Part shown: in pieces, positions 1 to 5,116 of the stretch
Position numbering within the stretch: position 1 is the first letter of the stretch
How the letters are laid out: the number at the start of each line of letters is the position of its first letter
Source of the DNA: an uncultured beta proteobacterium
Lineage (GTDB): Bacteria > Pseudomonadota > Gammaproteobacteria > Burkholderiales > Rhodocyclaceae
NCBI GenBank assembly: GCA_903917505.1
Contig: CAIXAY010000257.1
Span: 1-5,116, forward strand
DNA length: 5,116 bases
Reading direction: 5' to 3'
Notes under the pieces: model-generated
What the model saw: the letters and a program-made list of their open reading frames with translations, nothing else
Database searches by the model: none
Told to the model about the DNA's origin: nothing
Position numbers and translations under genes: made by a program

Positions 1-3
1 ACC

Positions 4-588
4 ATGACCCACTATCTGTTCATTCTCGTCGGCGCTGTCCTTGTCAACAATGTCGTGTTGGTGAGGATTCTGGGGCTGTGCCCGTTCATGGGTGTTTCGA
101 AGAAGCTGGAGACGGCGTTCGGGATGGGTGCGGCGACGACTTTTGTGCTGACGGTCGGCACGGGCGCGAGCTACGTGATCGACATCTACTTGCTACAGCC
201 CTTTGGCCTCGGTTACCTGCGCACCATTTCGTTCATCGTCACCATCGCCGCCGTCGTGCAGCTGACCGAGCTCATCATCAAGAAGACGAGCCCCCTGATG
301 TATCAGGTGCTGGGCATTTATCTGCCGCTGATCACCACCAACTGCGCGGTGCTCGGCGTGCCGCTGCTGGCGCTCGGCATCAAATACGATTTCATTGAAT
401 CGCTGCTCTTCGGCTTCGGCAGTTCGATCGGCTTCTCGCTGGCGCTGATTCTCTTTGCCGGCATCCGCGAACGCATCGAAGGCGCCGACGTTCCCGTGCA
501 TTTTAAGGGGACGGCCATCGCGCTGGTGACCGGCGGCCTGATGAGCCTGGCCTTCATGGGCTTTGCCGGCCTCGACAAGTACCAATAA
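4..588 (+). CDS. rnfA: Electron transport complex subunit RnfA (RsxA), integral membrane protein
   Basis: RnfA is a polytopic inner-membrane subunit of the Rnf complex and a paralogue of RnfE and of NqrD/NqrE. The 194 aa product is almost the length of E. coli RsxA (193 aa) and aligns with it from the first residues (MTxYL...VGxVLVNN). It keeps the family signature [16 protein letters not shown] (23-38) and [11 protein letters not shown] (108-118). C26 and C114 in these motifs are the cysteines that, in the family, help hold an Fe-S cluster between RnfA and RnfE inside the membrane. About six hydrophobic segments are visible (roughly 4-24, 39-60, 71-92, 101-125, 134-153, 170-190). The C-terminal motif [13 protein letters not shown] is also E. 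coli-like. Only three bases precede the ATG, so its ribosome binding site and the operon promoter are not visible. The start is supported by the E. coli match. The stop overlaps the rnfB start by one base (TAATG). Confidence 0.97.
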   Translation: MTHYLFILVGAVLVNNVVLVRILGLCPFMGVSKKLETAFGMGAATTFVLTVGTGASYVIDIYLLQPFGLGYLRTISFIVTIAAVVQLTELIIKKTSPLMYQVLGIYLPLITTNCAVLGVPLLALGIKYDFIESLLFGFGSSIGFSLALILFAGIRERIEGADVPVHFKGTAIALVTGGLMSLAFMGFAGLDKYQ

Positions 589-1130
589 TGCTGACCGCCA
601 TCCTGATCATGGCGCTCGGCGCCGTCATTCTCGGCGCCGCGCTCGGCTGGGCCTCGATCAAGTTCAAGGTCGAGGGCGATCCGCTGGTCGAGCGGATCGA
701 ATCGATCCTGCCGCAGACCCAGTGCGGCCAGTGCGGCTACCCGGGCTGCCACCCCTACGCCGAAGCCATTTCCAGCGGCGAAGCCGAGATCAACCTGTGC
801 CCGCCCGGCGGCCAGGAGGGCGTGCGCCGGCTCGCCGACCTGCTCGGGCGCGAAGTGAAGCCGCTCGACGCCGAAGAGAAACCCAAGCAACTCGCGCTGA
901 TCGACGAAGCGACCTGCATCGGCTGCACGCTGTGCATCCAGGCCTGCCCGGTCGACGCCATCGTCGGCGCCGCCAAGCAGATGCACACCATCGTCGCGGC
1001 GCTGTGCACCGGCTGCGAACTGTGCGTCAAACCCTGCCCGGTCGAATGCATCCGCATGGAAGTGATCGGCGAGAACCTCGACAACTGGAAGTGGAAATAT
1101 CCGGTCGTCGAACTGAAACGCGTCGCATGA
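588..1130 (+). CDS. rnfB: Electron transport complex subunit RnfB (RsxB), Fe-S protein
   Basis: RnfB passes electrons between soluble ferredoxin-type carriers or RnfC and the membrane part of the complex. The 180 aa product has an N-terminal membrane anchor (about 1-24, Ala/Leu/Gly rich). It is followed by the Fer4_21-type cluster domain with C46, C49, C54 and C71 in [16 protein letters not shown]...C. Two ferredoxin-like 4Fe-4S motifs come next: C110-x2-C113-x2-C116-x3-C120-P and C140-x2-C143-x2-C146-x3-C150-P. This gives twelve ligands for three [4Fe-4S] clusters. The extra C154 (CPxxC) also occurs in E. coli RsxB. The length is close to E. coli RsxB (192 aa) and lacks the additional ferredoxin domains of clostridial RnfB. 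The start forms a TAATG overlap with rnfA and begins just before the anchor. No strong Shine-Dalgarno is visible, which suggests coupling to rnfA translation. M8 is a possible but less likely start, because it would shorten the anchor. Confidence 0.97.
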   Translation: MLTAILIMALGAVILGAALGWASIKFKVEGDPLVERIESILPQTQCGQCGYPGCHPYAEAISSGEAEINLCPPGGQEGVRRLADLLGREVKPLDAEEKPKQLALIDEATCIGCTLCIQACPVDAIVGAAKQMHTIVAALCTGCELCVKPCPVECIRMEVIGENLDNWKWKYPVVELKRVA

Positions 1131-2719
1131 ACAAGCCACTCTTCAAGTTCAAGGGCGGGGTGAAACCCGACCCGCAAAAGACGGCCTCGGTGCAGATGCC
1201 GATCGGCACGCCGCCGCTGCCGGCGCTGCTGGTCGTGCCGCTGCACCAGAGCATCGGCGGCATGCCCAACCCGCTGGTCAAAGCCGGCGATCGCGTGCGC
1301 AAGGGCCAGCGCATCGGCGAAGCCGACAAGTGGATCTCGGCCGCCGTGCATGCGCCGACCTCGGGCACCGTCGTCGCCGTCGAGGAGCGGGTCGCCGCCC
1401 ACCCCTCGGGGCTGCCGACGCTGTGCGTGGTGATCGAGGCCGACGGCGCCGACGAATGGGTCGAACGCACGCCGGTCGATTACAAAGCGCGCTCGCCCGA
1501 AGCGGTGCGCGAAGCCCTGCGCGATGCCGGCGTGGTCGGCTTGGGCGGCGCGGTCTTCCCGAGCCACGCCAAGCTTTCCGCCGCCAAGTCGGTGCCGATG
1601 GAAGACCTGGTGATCAACGGCGCCGAATGCGAACCCTTCATGACCTGCGACGACCTCTTGATGCGCGAGCGCGCCGAGGACATCGTGCGCGGCGCCGGCA
1701 TCTTCCGCGACCTCCTGCAAGCGCAGCGGGTGCTGATCGGCATCGAGGACAACAAGCCGCAGGCCGTCGCCGCCATGCAGCAGGCCGTCGCCGCCTGCGG
1801 CGAGGAATTTGCGAATTTCTCGGTGGTCGCCGTGCCGACGCGCTACCCGGCGGGTGGCGCCAAGCAGTTGATCCGCGTGCTCACCGGCAAGGAAGTGCCG
1901 GCCAGCAAGCGTTCCCCGGAAATGGGCGTGCAATGTTTCAACGTCGCCACCGCCTACACCGCCTGGCGCGCCCTCGCCCACGGCGAACCGGTACTCTCGC
2001 GCATCGTCACGCTGACCGGCAACGTCGAGGCGCCGCGCAACTGGGAAGTGCTGCTCGGCACCCCGCTTAAGGATTTCATCGCCCTCGGCCGCCCGAAAAG
2101 CGATACGACGAGCTACCTGATGGGCGGCCCGATGATGGGTTTCGAGATGCCCAGCCTCGAGGCGCCCATCGTCAAGGCCAGCAACTGCATCATCGCCGGA
2201 TCGAAAGCGCTGTTCCCGGCGCTGCCGCCCGAGATGCCGTGCATCCGCTGCGGCGCCTGCGCCGAGGTCTGCCCGCACGAACTGCAGCCCTTCGAGATGT
2301 ACTGGTTCGCGCGCGCCAAAAACTTCGGCAAGACGCAGGAATACAACATCTTCGACTGCATCGAGTGCGGCTGCTGCAGCTACGTCTGCCCGTCGCGGAT
2401 TCCGCTCGTGCAGTATTTCCGTTTCGCCAAGAGCGAGATCTGGTCGCGCGAGCGCGAGAAGAGCCAGTCCGAGGCGGCCAAGGCGCGCTACGAGCTGCGC
2501 AACGAGCGCGATGCGCGCGAGGCCGCCGAGAAAGCCGAGCGCCTGGCCAAGGCGGCCGCCGCCAAGGCCGCCGAGAAGAAAGCGGCGCCCGAGGTCGCCG
2601 CGACCGAGGCGCCCGCCGCCGACGCCGACGCGGCGAAGAAAGCGCTGATCGCCGCCGCCATCGAACGCGCCCGCGTGCAGCGCGAAAGCGTGACGGCCAG
2701 CGACGGGGTCAAACCATGA
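1127..2719 (+). CDS. rnfC: Electron transport complex subunit RnfC (RsxC), NADH/FMN and Fe-S subunit
   Basis: RnfC is the peripheral, cytoplasmic-side subunit related to NuoF. It is the expected site of NADH oxidation or NAD+ reduction. In the 530 aa product I see the RnfC N-terminal domain (about 1-115, starting FKFKGGVKP). The NuoF/51-kDa-like domain follows (about 130-275) with [13 protein letters not shown] (138-150), INGAECEP (163-170) and [19 protein letters not shown] (240-258). An SLBB-like region covers about 285-335. Two 4Fe-4S motifs follow: C372-x2-C375-x2-C378-x3-C382-P and C411-x2-C414-x2-C417-x3-C421-P. Residues from about 435 form a charged, Ala/Lys/Glu-rich, probably helical tail. 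E. coli RsxC is much longer (740 aa), mainly through its Ala/Lys-rich tail, so this is a short-tailed form. The ATG lies in an ATGA overlap with the rnfB stop. The frame is open further upstream to 563, but that extension would overlap most of rnfB and carries no RnfC sequence. Confidence 0.97.
   Translation: MNKPLFKFKGGVKPDPQKTASVQMPIGTPPLPALLVVPLHQSIGGMPNPLVKAGDRVRKGQRIGEADKWISAAVHAPTSGTVVAVEERVAAHPSGLPTLCVVIEADGADEWVERTPVDYKARSPEAVREALRDAGVVGLGGAVFPSHAKLSAAKSVPMEDLVINGAECEPFMTCDDLLMRERAEDIVRGAGIFRDLLQAQRVLIGIEDNKPQAVAAMQQAVAACGEEFANFSVVAVPTRYPAGGAKQLIRVLTGKEVPASKRSPEMGVQCFNVATAYTAWRALAHGEPVLSRIVTLTGNVEAPRNWEVLLGTPLKDFIALGRPKSDTTSYLMGGPMMGFEMPSLEAPIVKASNCIIAGSKALFPALPPEMPCIRCGACAEVCPHELQPFEMYWFARAKNFGKTQEYNIFDCIECGCCSYVCPSRIPLVQYFRFAKSEIWSREREKSQSEAAKARYELRNERDAREAAEKAERLAKAAAAKAAEKKAAPEVAATEAPAADADAAKKALIAAAIERARVQRESVTASDGVKP
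2429..2686 (+). other. Low-complexity Ala/Lys/Glu-rich tail of RnfC
   Basis: This stretch encodes about residues 435-520 of RnfC, after the last Fe-S motif. It is rich in Ala, Lys, Glu and Arg (for example [19 protein letters not shown]) and looks like a helix or coiled coil with a Pro/Ala linker near 488-498. The DNA is correspondingly repetitive in GCC/GCG/AAG/GAG codons but has no perfect long tandem repeat. In other proteobacterial RnfC proteins this tail varies strongly in length. Its role is not established from the sequence; a docking function is only a guess. Confidence 0.75.
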
Positions 2720-3735
2720 ACTTCACCACGCCGCCTTATCTCTCGCAGAACCTCAGCGTGCAGCGCGTCATGCTGCAGGTGCTCGCGGCGCTGCTGCCGG
2801 GGATCGCCGTTTACGTCTGGCTGATCGGGCCGGCGATCCTCGTGCAGCTCGGCCTCGCGACGCTCGTCTGCCTGCTCGCCGAAGCGCTGATGCTCAGGAT
2901 CCTGCAGAAGCCAATGCGGCTCTTTCTCGGCGACGGCAGCGCCGTCGTCACGGCCTGGCTGATCGCGCTGTCTTTCCCGCCGCTTGGACCCTGGTGGCTG
3001 ATCGTGGTCGGCTGCCTGTTCGCCATCGTCATCGCCAAGCACCTCTACGGCGGGCTCGGCCAGAACCCGTTCAACCCGGCGATGGTGGCTTTCGCCGTCT
3101 GCATCGTCTCCTTCCCGGCGCTGATGTCGCAATGGCCGCCGCTCGACTTGAAGACCGGTTTCACCGACCAGCTGGCGCTCATCTTCGGCCATGCCACTAC
3201 GCTCGACGCGATCAGCAGCGCGACGCCGCTCGATGCGCTCAAGACGGCATTGAAACTCGGCGAAGGCCAGGCGACGGTGGCTGCCGTCATGAGTGACGCC
3301 AACACCTTCGGCCGCGTCGCCGGCCGCGGCTGGGAATGGGTCTCCGCCGCGTATCTGCTCGGCGGCCTGTGGCTGTGGCAGCGCAAGGTCATCGGCTGGC
3401 AGCTGCCGGGCAGCTTCATCGCCGGCATCGTCCTGGTTTCGGGCGGACTCTGGCTGTGGCATCCGGGCGAGTTCGCCAATCCCCTCTTCCACCTCTTCTC
3501 GGGCGCCTCGATGCTCGGCGCGTTCTTCATCGTCACCGACCCCGTTTCCGGGTGCACGACGCCGCGCGGGAAACTGATCTTCGGCCTCGCGGCCGGCGTG
3601 CTCGCCTACCTGATCCGCGTCTTCGGCGGTTATCCGGACGGCGTCGCTTTCGCGGTGCTGCTGCTCAACCTCTGCGTGCCGCTGATTGATCTCTACACCC
3701 AGCCGCCGATCTTCGGCATGAAGGACGGCCAATGA
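2716..3735 (+). CDS. rnfD: Electron transport complex subunit RnfD (RsxD), flavinylated membrane protein
   Basis: RnfD is the NqrB-like integral membrane subunit that carries covalent FMN and is thought to be central to ion translocation. The 339 aa product has a short N-terminal segment (TTPPYLSQNLSVQRVMLQVL) followed by many hydrophobic segments, roughly at 20-38, 42-62, 76-90, 93-112, 122-137, 210-221, 228-248, 262-274, 286-303 and 308-326. Family landmarks are GDGSAVVTAWLIALSFPP (72-89), AKHLYGGLGQNPFNPAMVAF (107-126) and FFIVTDPVSGCTTPRGK (270-286). The flavin attachment motif is DAISSATPLD (164-173), with T170 (bases 3223-3225) as the predicted FMN acceptor. The length is similar to E. 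coli RsxD (about 350 aa). The start lies in an ATGA overlap with the rnfC stop. An in-frame open extension upstream to 2239 is a shadow of rnfC. No clear Shine-Dalgarno is visible. Confidence 0.97.
   Translation: MNFTTPPYLSQNLSVQRVMLQVLAALLPGIAVYVWLIGPAILVQLGLATLVCLLAEALMLRILQKPMRLFLGDGSAVVTAWLIALSFPPLGPWWLIVVGCLFAIVIAKHLYGGLGQNPFNPAMVAFAVCIVSFPALMSQWPPLDLKTGFTDQLALIFGHATTLDAISSATPLDALKTALKLGEGQATVAAVMSDANTFGRVAGRGWEWVSAAYLLGGLWLWQRKVIGWQLPGSFIAGIVLVSGGLWLWHPGEFANPLFHLFSGASMLGAFFIVTDPVSGCTTPRGKLIFGLAAGVLAYLIRVFGGYPDGVAFAVLLLNLCVPLIDLYTQPPIFGMKDGQ
3721..3725 (+). promoter_or_regulatory. Ribosome binding site of rnfG
   Basis: AAGGA lies six bases before the rnfG ATG at 3732, inside the last codons of rnfD. 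It is the clearest Shine-Dalgarno match among the internal genes and supports the chosen start. Confidence 0.7.
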
Positions 3736-4403
3736 CGAACAAGGTCAAGCCGTTTACCGCCACCAAGATGGCGACGCGCACGGCGGTCATCCTCTTTCTG
3801 TTCACCATCGGCTTCACGGCGGTGCTCGCCGGCGTCTACCTGCTCACCAAGCCGGCGATCGACGCTTCGGCGGTGCTCAAGAAGATGCGCAGCATCGGCG
3901 AAGTCCTGCCGCCGGGCAGCTACGACAACGACCTCTTGAGTGATACCCTGACCTTGCCGCCGACGCCGGTGCTCGGCCTCGACGACAGTTCGACCGTCTA
4001 TCGCGCCAGGAAGGCCGGCCAGCCGGCCGCGCTCATCATCGAAGCGGTGGCCAGCGACGGCTACAGCGGCAAGATTCGCCTCTTGGTCGGGGCGCGCGCC
4101 GACGGCACTTTAAGCGGCGTGCGCGTCACCGAGCACAAGGAAACGCCGGGACTGGGCGACTATATCGACCCGGCCAAGGACAAGAACAAGGCGCATCCGT
4201 GGATCGGCCAGTTCGACGGCAAGTCGCTCGCCACGCTCGCCGCGCGCGACTGGAAGGTCAAGAAGGACGGCGGCCAGTTCGACTCGGTCGCCGGCGCGAC
4301 GATCAGCCCGCGCGCGGTGATCAAGGCCGTGCATAAAACGCTCGAATACGTCGGCGCGCATCGCGACGAACTGTACGCCACCGAAAAGCGAGGCCCACCA
4401 TGA
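3732..4403 (+). CDS. rnfG: Electron transport complex subunit RnfG (RsxG), FMN-binding protein
   Basis: RnfG is the NqrC-like subunit with one N-terminal membrane helix and an FMN-binding domain facing the periplasm. The flavin is attached covalently by ApbE. The 223 aa product has a membrane anchor at about 17-38 preceded by basic residues. The soluble FMN_bind domain spans about 85-210. It contains EAVASDGYSGKIRLLVG (104-120), VTEHKETPGLGDYID (132-146) and the flavinylation motif FDSVAGATISPRAV (183-196), with T190 (bases 4299-4301) as the predicted acceptor. Alanine replaces the serine of the common SGAT form, as I recall it also does in E. coli RsxG, so this is probably not a defect. The size fits the family (E. 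coli RsxG about 206 aa). The gene starts in an ATGA overlap with rnfD and has an AAGGA ribosome binding site. Confidence 0.96.
   Translation: MTNKVKPFTATKMATRTAVILFLFTIGFTAVLAGVYLLTKPAIDASAVLKKMRSIGEVLPPGSYDNDLLSDTLTLPPTPVLGLDDSSTVYRARKAGQPAALIIEAVASDGYSGKIRLLVGARADGTLSGVRVTEHKETPGLGDYIDPAKDKNKAHPWIGQFDGKSLATLAARDWKVKKDGGQFDSVAGATISPRAVIKAVHKTLEYVGAHRDELYATEKRGPP
4390..4393 (+). promoter_or_regulatory. Ribosome binding site of rnfE
   Basis: GAGG sits six bases before the rnfE ATG at 4400, inside the 3' end of rnfG. It is a short but well-placed Shine-Dalgarno match. Confidence 0.55.
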
Positions 4404-5089
4404 TCGACTGGAGCGAAACCCGCGACATCCTCGCCAACGGCGCCTGGAAGCAGAACTCGAGCCTGGTGCAGATGCTCGGCATGTGCCCGACGCTGGCGAT
4501 CACCACGAGCCTGGTCAATGGCGCCATGCTGTCCTTTGCGACGATCTTCGTGATGGCGCTTTCGGGCTTTGTCGTCTCCTGCCTGCGCAACTTCATTCCG
4601 CACGAGATCCGCATCCCGGTGTTCATCATGATCGCCGCGGCGCTGGTCACCGTCGTCGACCTGGTGATGGCCGCCTACCTGCCCGAGATGCACAAGATCC
4701 TCGGCATCTTCATTCCGCTGATCATCACCAACTGCCTGGTGCTGGCGCGCATCGAGGCCTTCGCGGCCAAGCAGGAAGCGATCGCCTCGCTGCTCGACGG
4801 CGCCTTCATGGGCGTCGGCATGTTGTGGACCCTCGCCCTGCTCGGCGGCCTGCGCGAACTGATCGGCGCCGGCACGCTGTTCTCCGGCATCGACGCCGTC
4901 ATCCCCTCCTTGCACGGGCTGCAGCTCCTGCCGGAGAACTATCCGGGCCTCCTGGTCGCCATCCTGCCGCCCGGCGCCTTCATCGTCCTCGCCTTCATGG
5001 TCGCCGCCAGGAACTGGATCGAGGCGACGCGCGCCGCGCGCGCCCACCTGCCGCTGCCGGCCCCGACCTCGGCCGGCGGCTGCCACTGA
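4400..5089 (+). CDS. rnfE: Electron transport complex subunit RnfE (RsxE), integral membrane protein
   Basis: RnfE is the membrane partner and paralogue of RnfA. The 229 aa product starts with a short cytoplasmic-type segment containing NGAWKQNSSLVQMLGMCPTLAITTS (13-37 region), which matches E. coli RsxE ([22 protein letters not shown]). C29 in LGMCP and C112 in IPLIITNCLVL are the expected ligands of the intramembrane Fe-S site shared with RnfA. Other family blocks are HEIRIPVFIMI (68-78), AFAAKQEAIASLLDG (120-134), GGLREL..GAGTLF (149-161) and LPPGAFIVLAF (189-199). About six hydrophobic segments are visible. The C-terminal 20 or so residues are hydrophilic and Pro/Ala-rich, ending GGCH, and are likely an unstructured tail of variable sequence. 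The start lies in an ATGA overlap with rnfG. The gene completes the rnfABCDGE set. Confidence 0.97.
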   Translation: MIDWSETRDILANGAWKQNSSLVQMLGMCPTLAITTSLVNGAMLSFATIFVMALSGFVVSCLRNFIPHEIRIPVFIMIAAALVTVVDLVMAAYLPEMHKILGIFIPLIITNCLVLARIEAFAAKQEAIASLLDGAFMGVGMLWTLALLGGLRELIGAGTLFSGIDAVIPSLHGLQLLPENYPGLLVAILPPGAFIVLAFMVAARNWIEATRAARAHLPLPAPTSAGGCH

Positions 5090-5093
5090 GCCG

Positions 5094-5116
5094 ATGAATC
5101 AGCAAAAGCGCGCCGA
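5094..5116 (+). CDS. nth: 5' end of a probable endonuclease III gene (partial)
   Basis: An ATG four bases after the rnfE stop opens a frame reading MNQQKRA before the window ends. E. coli Nth begins MNKAKRLEI, and nth follows rsxE directly in E. coli and in many other proteobacteria. The context and the MNxxKR start therefore both point to nth, the Fe-S DNA glycosylase/AP lyase that removes oxidised pyrimidines. Only seven complete codons are visible, so the call rests mainly on gene order. No strong Shine-Dalgarno is seen and there is no terminator between the genes, so read-through from the rnf operon is expected. Confidence 0.6.

Noticed and set aside
611..650. Repeated CTCGGCGCCG-like words at the start of rnfB
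   Set aside because: They encode the Ala/Leu/Gly-rich membrane anchor and follow from its repeated LGA residues and GC-rich codon choice, not from a regulatory repeat.
563..1126. N-terminal extension of rnfC by 188 codons
   Set aside because: The extra sequence is an out-of-frame reading of rnfB, Arg/Pro-rich and unlike any RnfC domain. The ATGA start at 1127 gives the normal RnfC N-terminus.
1804..1818. AT-rich repeat GAATTTGCGAATTTC inside rnfC
   Set aside because: The short direct repeat encodes in-frame residues EFANF of RnfC and has no operator or terminator features.
755..2278. Long minus-strand open frame (507 codons) opposite rnfB and rnfC
   Set aside because: It is antisense to two clearly recognised genes in high-GC DNA, where stop codons are rare in the complementary frame. 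Its translation is Arg/Ala/Gly/His/Asp-rich with no recognisable domain.
2239..2715. N-terminal extension of rnfD by 159 codons
   Set aside because: It is an out-of-frame reading of the rnfC Fe-S region and tail. The start at 2716 gives the expected RnfD N-terminus.
2488..3732. Long minus-strand open frame (414 codons) opposite the rnfC tail and rnfD
   Set aside because: Same GC-driven shadow effect. The composition is extreme (Arg, Glu, Ala, Asp, Gln) and the sense strand encodes well-conserved RnfD.
4160..5086. Minus-strand open frame (308 codons) opposite rnfG and rnfE
   Set aside because: It is a shadow of two conserved sense genes, low in complexity (Gly/Gln/Asp/Arg), with no supporting start context.
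5087..5096. Possible terminator or promoter between rnfE and the next gene
   Set aside because: Only four bases separate the stop and the next ATG. No hairpin with a T-run and no promoter elements are visible.

Overview
The window is one operon, all on the plus strand, encoding the six-subunit Rnf (Rsx) membrane electron-transport complex in the order rnfA-rnfB-rnfC-rnfD-rnfG-rnfE. The first codons of a seventh gene, probably nth (endonuclease III), run off the right edge. The high GC content, the rnfABCDGE-nth order, and protein lengths and motifs close to the E. coli Rsx proteins point to a proteobacterium, most likely beta- or gammaproteobacterial. That lineage is inferred from gene order and remembered protein similarity; I ran no search. 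The sequence does not identify a genus.

Layout: rnfA 4-588, rnfB 588-1130, rnfC 1127-2719, rnfD 2716-3735, rnfG 3732-4403, rnfE 4400-5089, partial nth-like gene from 5094. Neighbouring rnf genes share 1 bp (TAATG) or 4 bp (ATGA), and only 4 bp separate rnfE from the next start. There is therefore no room for internal intergenic promoters or terminators, and the genes are probably cotranscribed and translationally coupled. The promoter and ribosome binding site of rnfA lie outside the window, because only 3 bases precede its ATG. No stretch longer than a few bases is non-coding.

How the parts work together (family knowledge): RnfC is the peripheral NADH/FMN/Fe-S subunit and RnfB the multi-cluster ferredoxin-like subunit. 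RnfD and RnfG carry covalently bound FMN on threonines. RnfA and RnfE are paralogous membrane subunits that each contribute two cysteines to an intramembrane Fe-S site. The complex couples electron flow between NADH and ferredoxin-type carriers to movement of Na+ or H+ across the cytoplasmic membrane. In proteobacteria it commonly drives reverse electron flow to reduce ferredoxin or flavodoxin (for example for nitrogenase) or keeps SoxR reduced. All key cofactor residues I looked for are present, so the operon appears intact and functional.

I found no new system here. The points worth a second look are modest: the short Ala/Lys/Glu-rich tail of RnfC, a mild codon-use shift at the start of rnfA, and the close coupling to nth.
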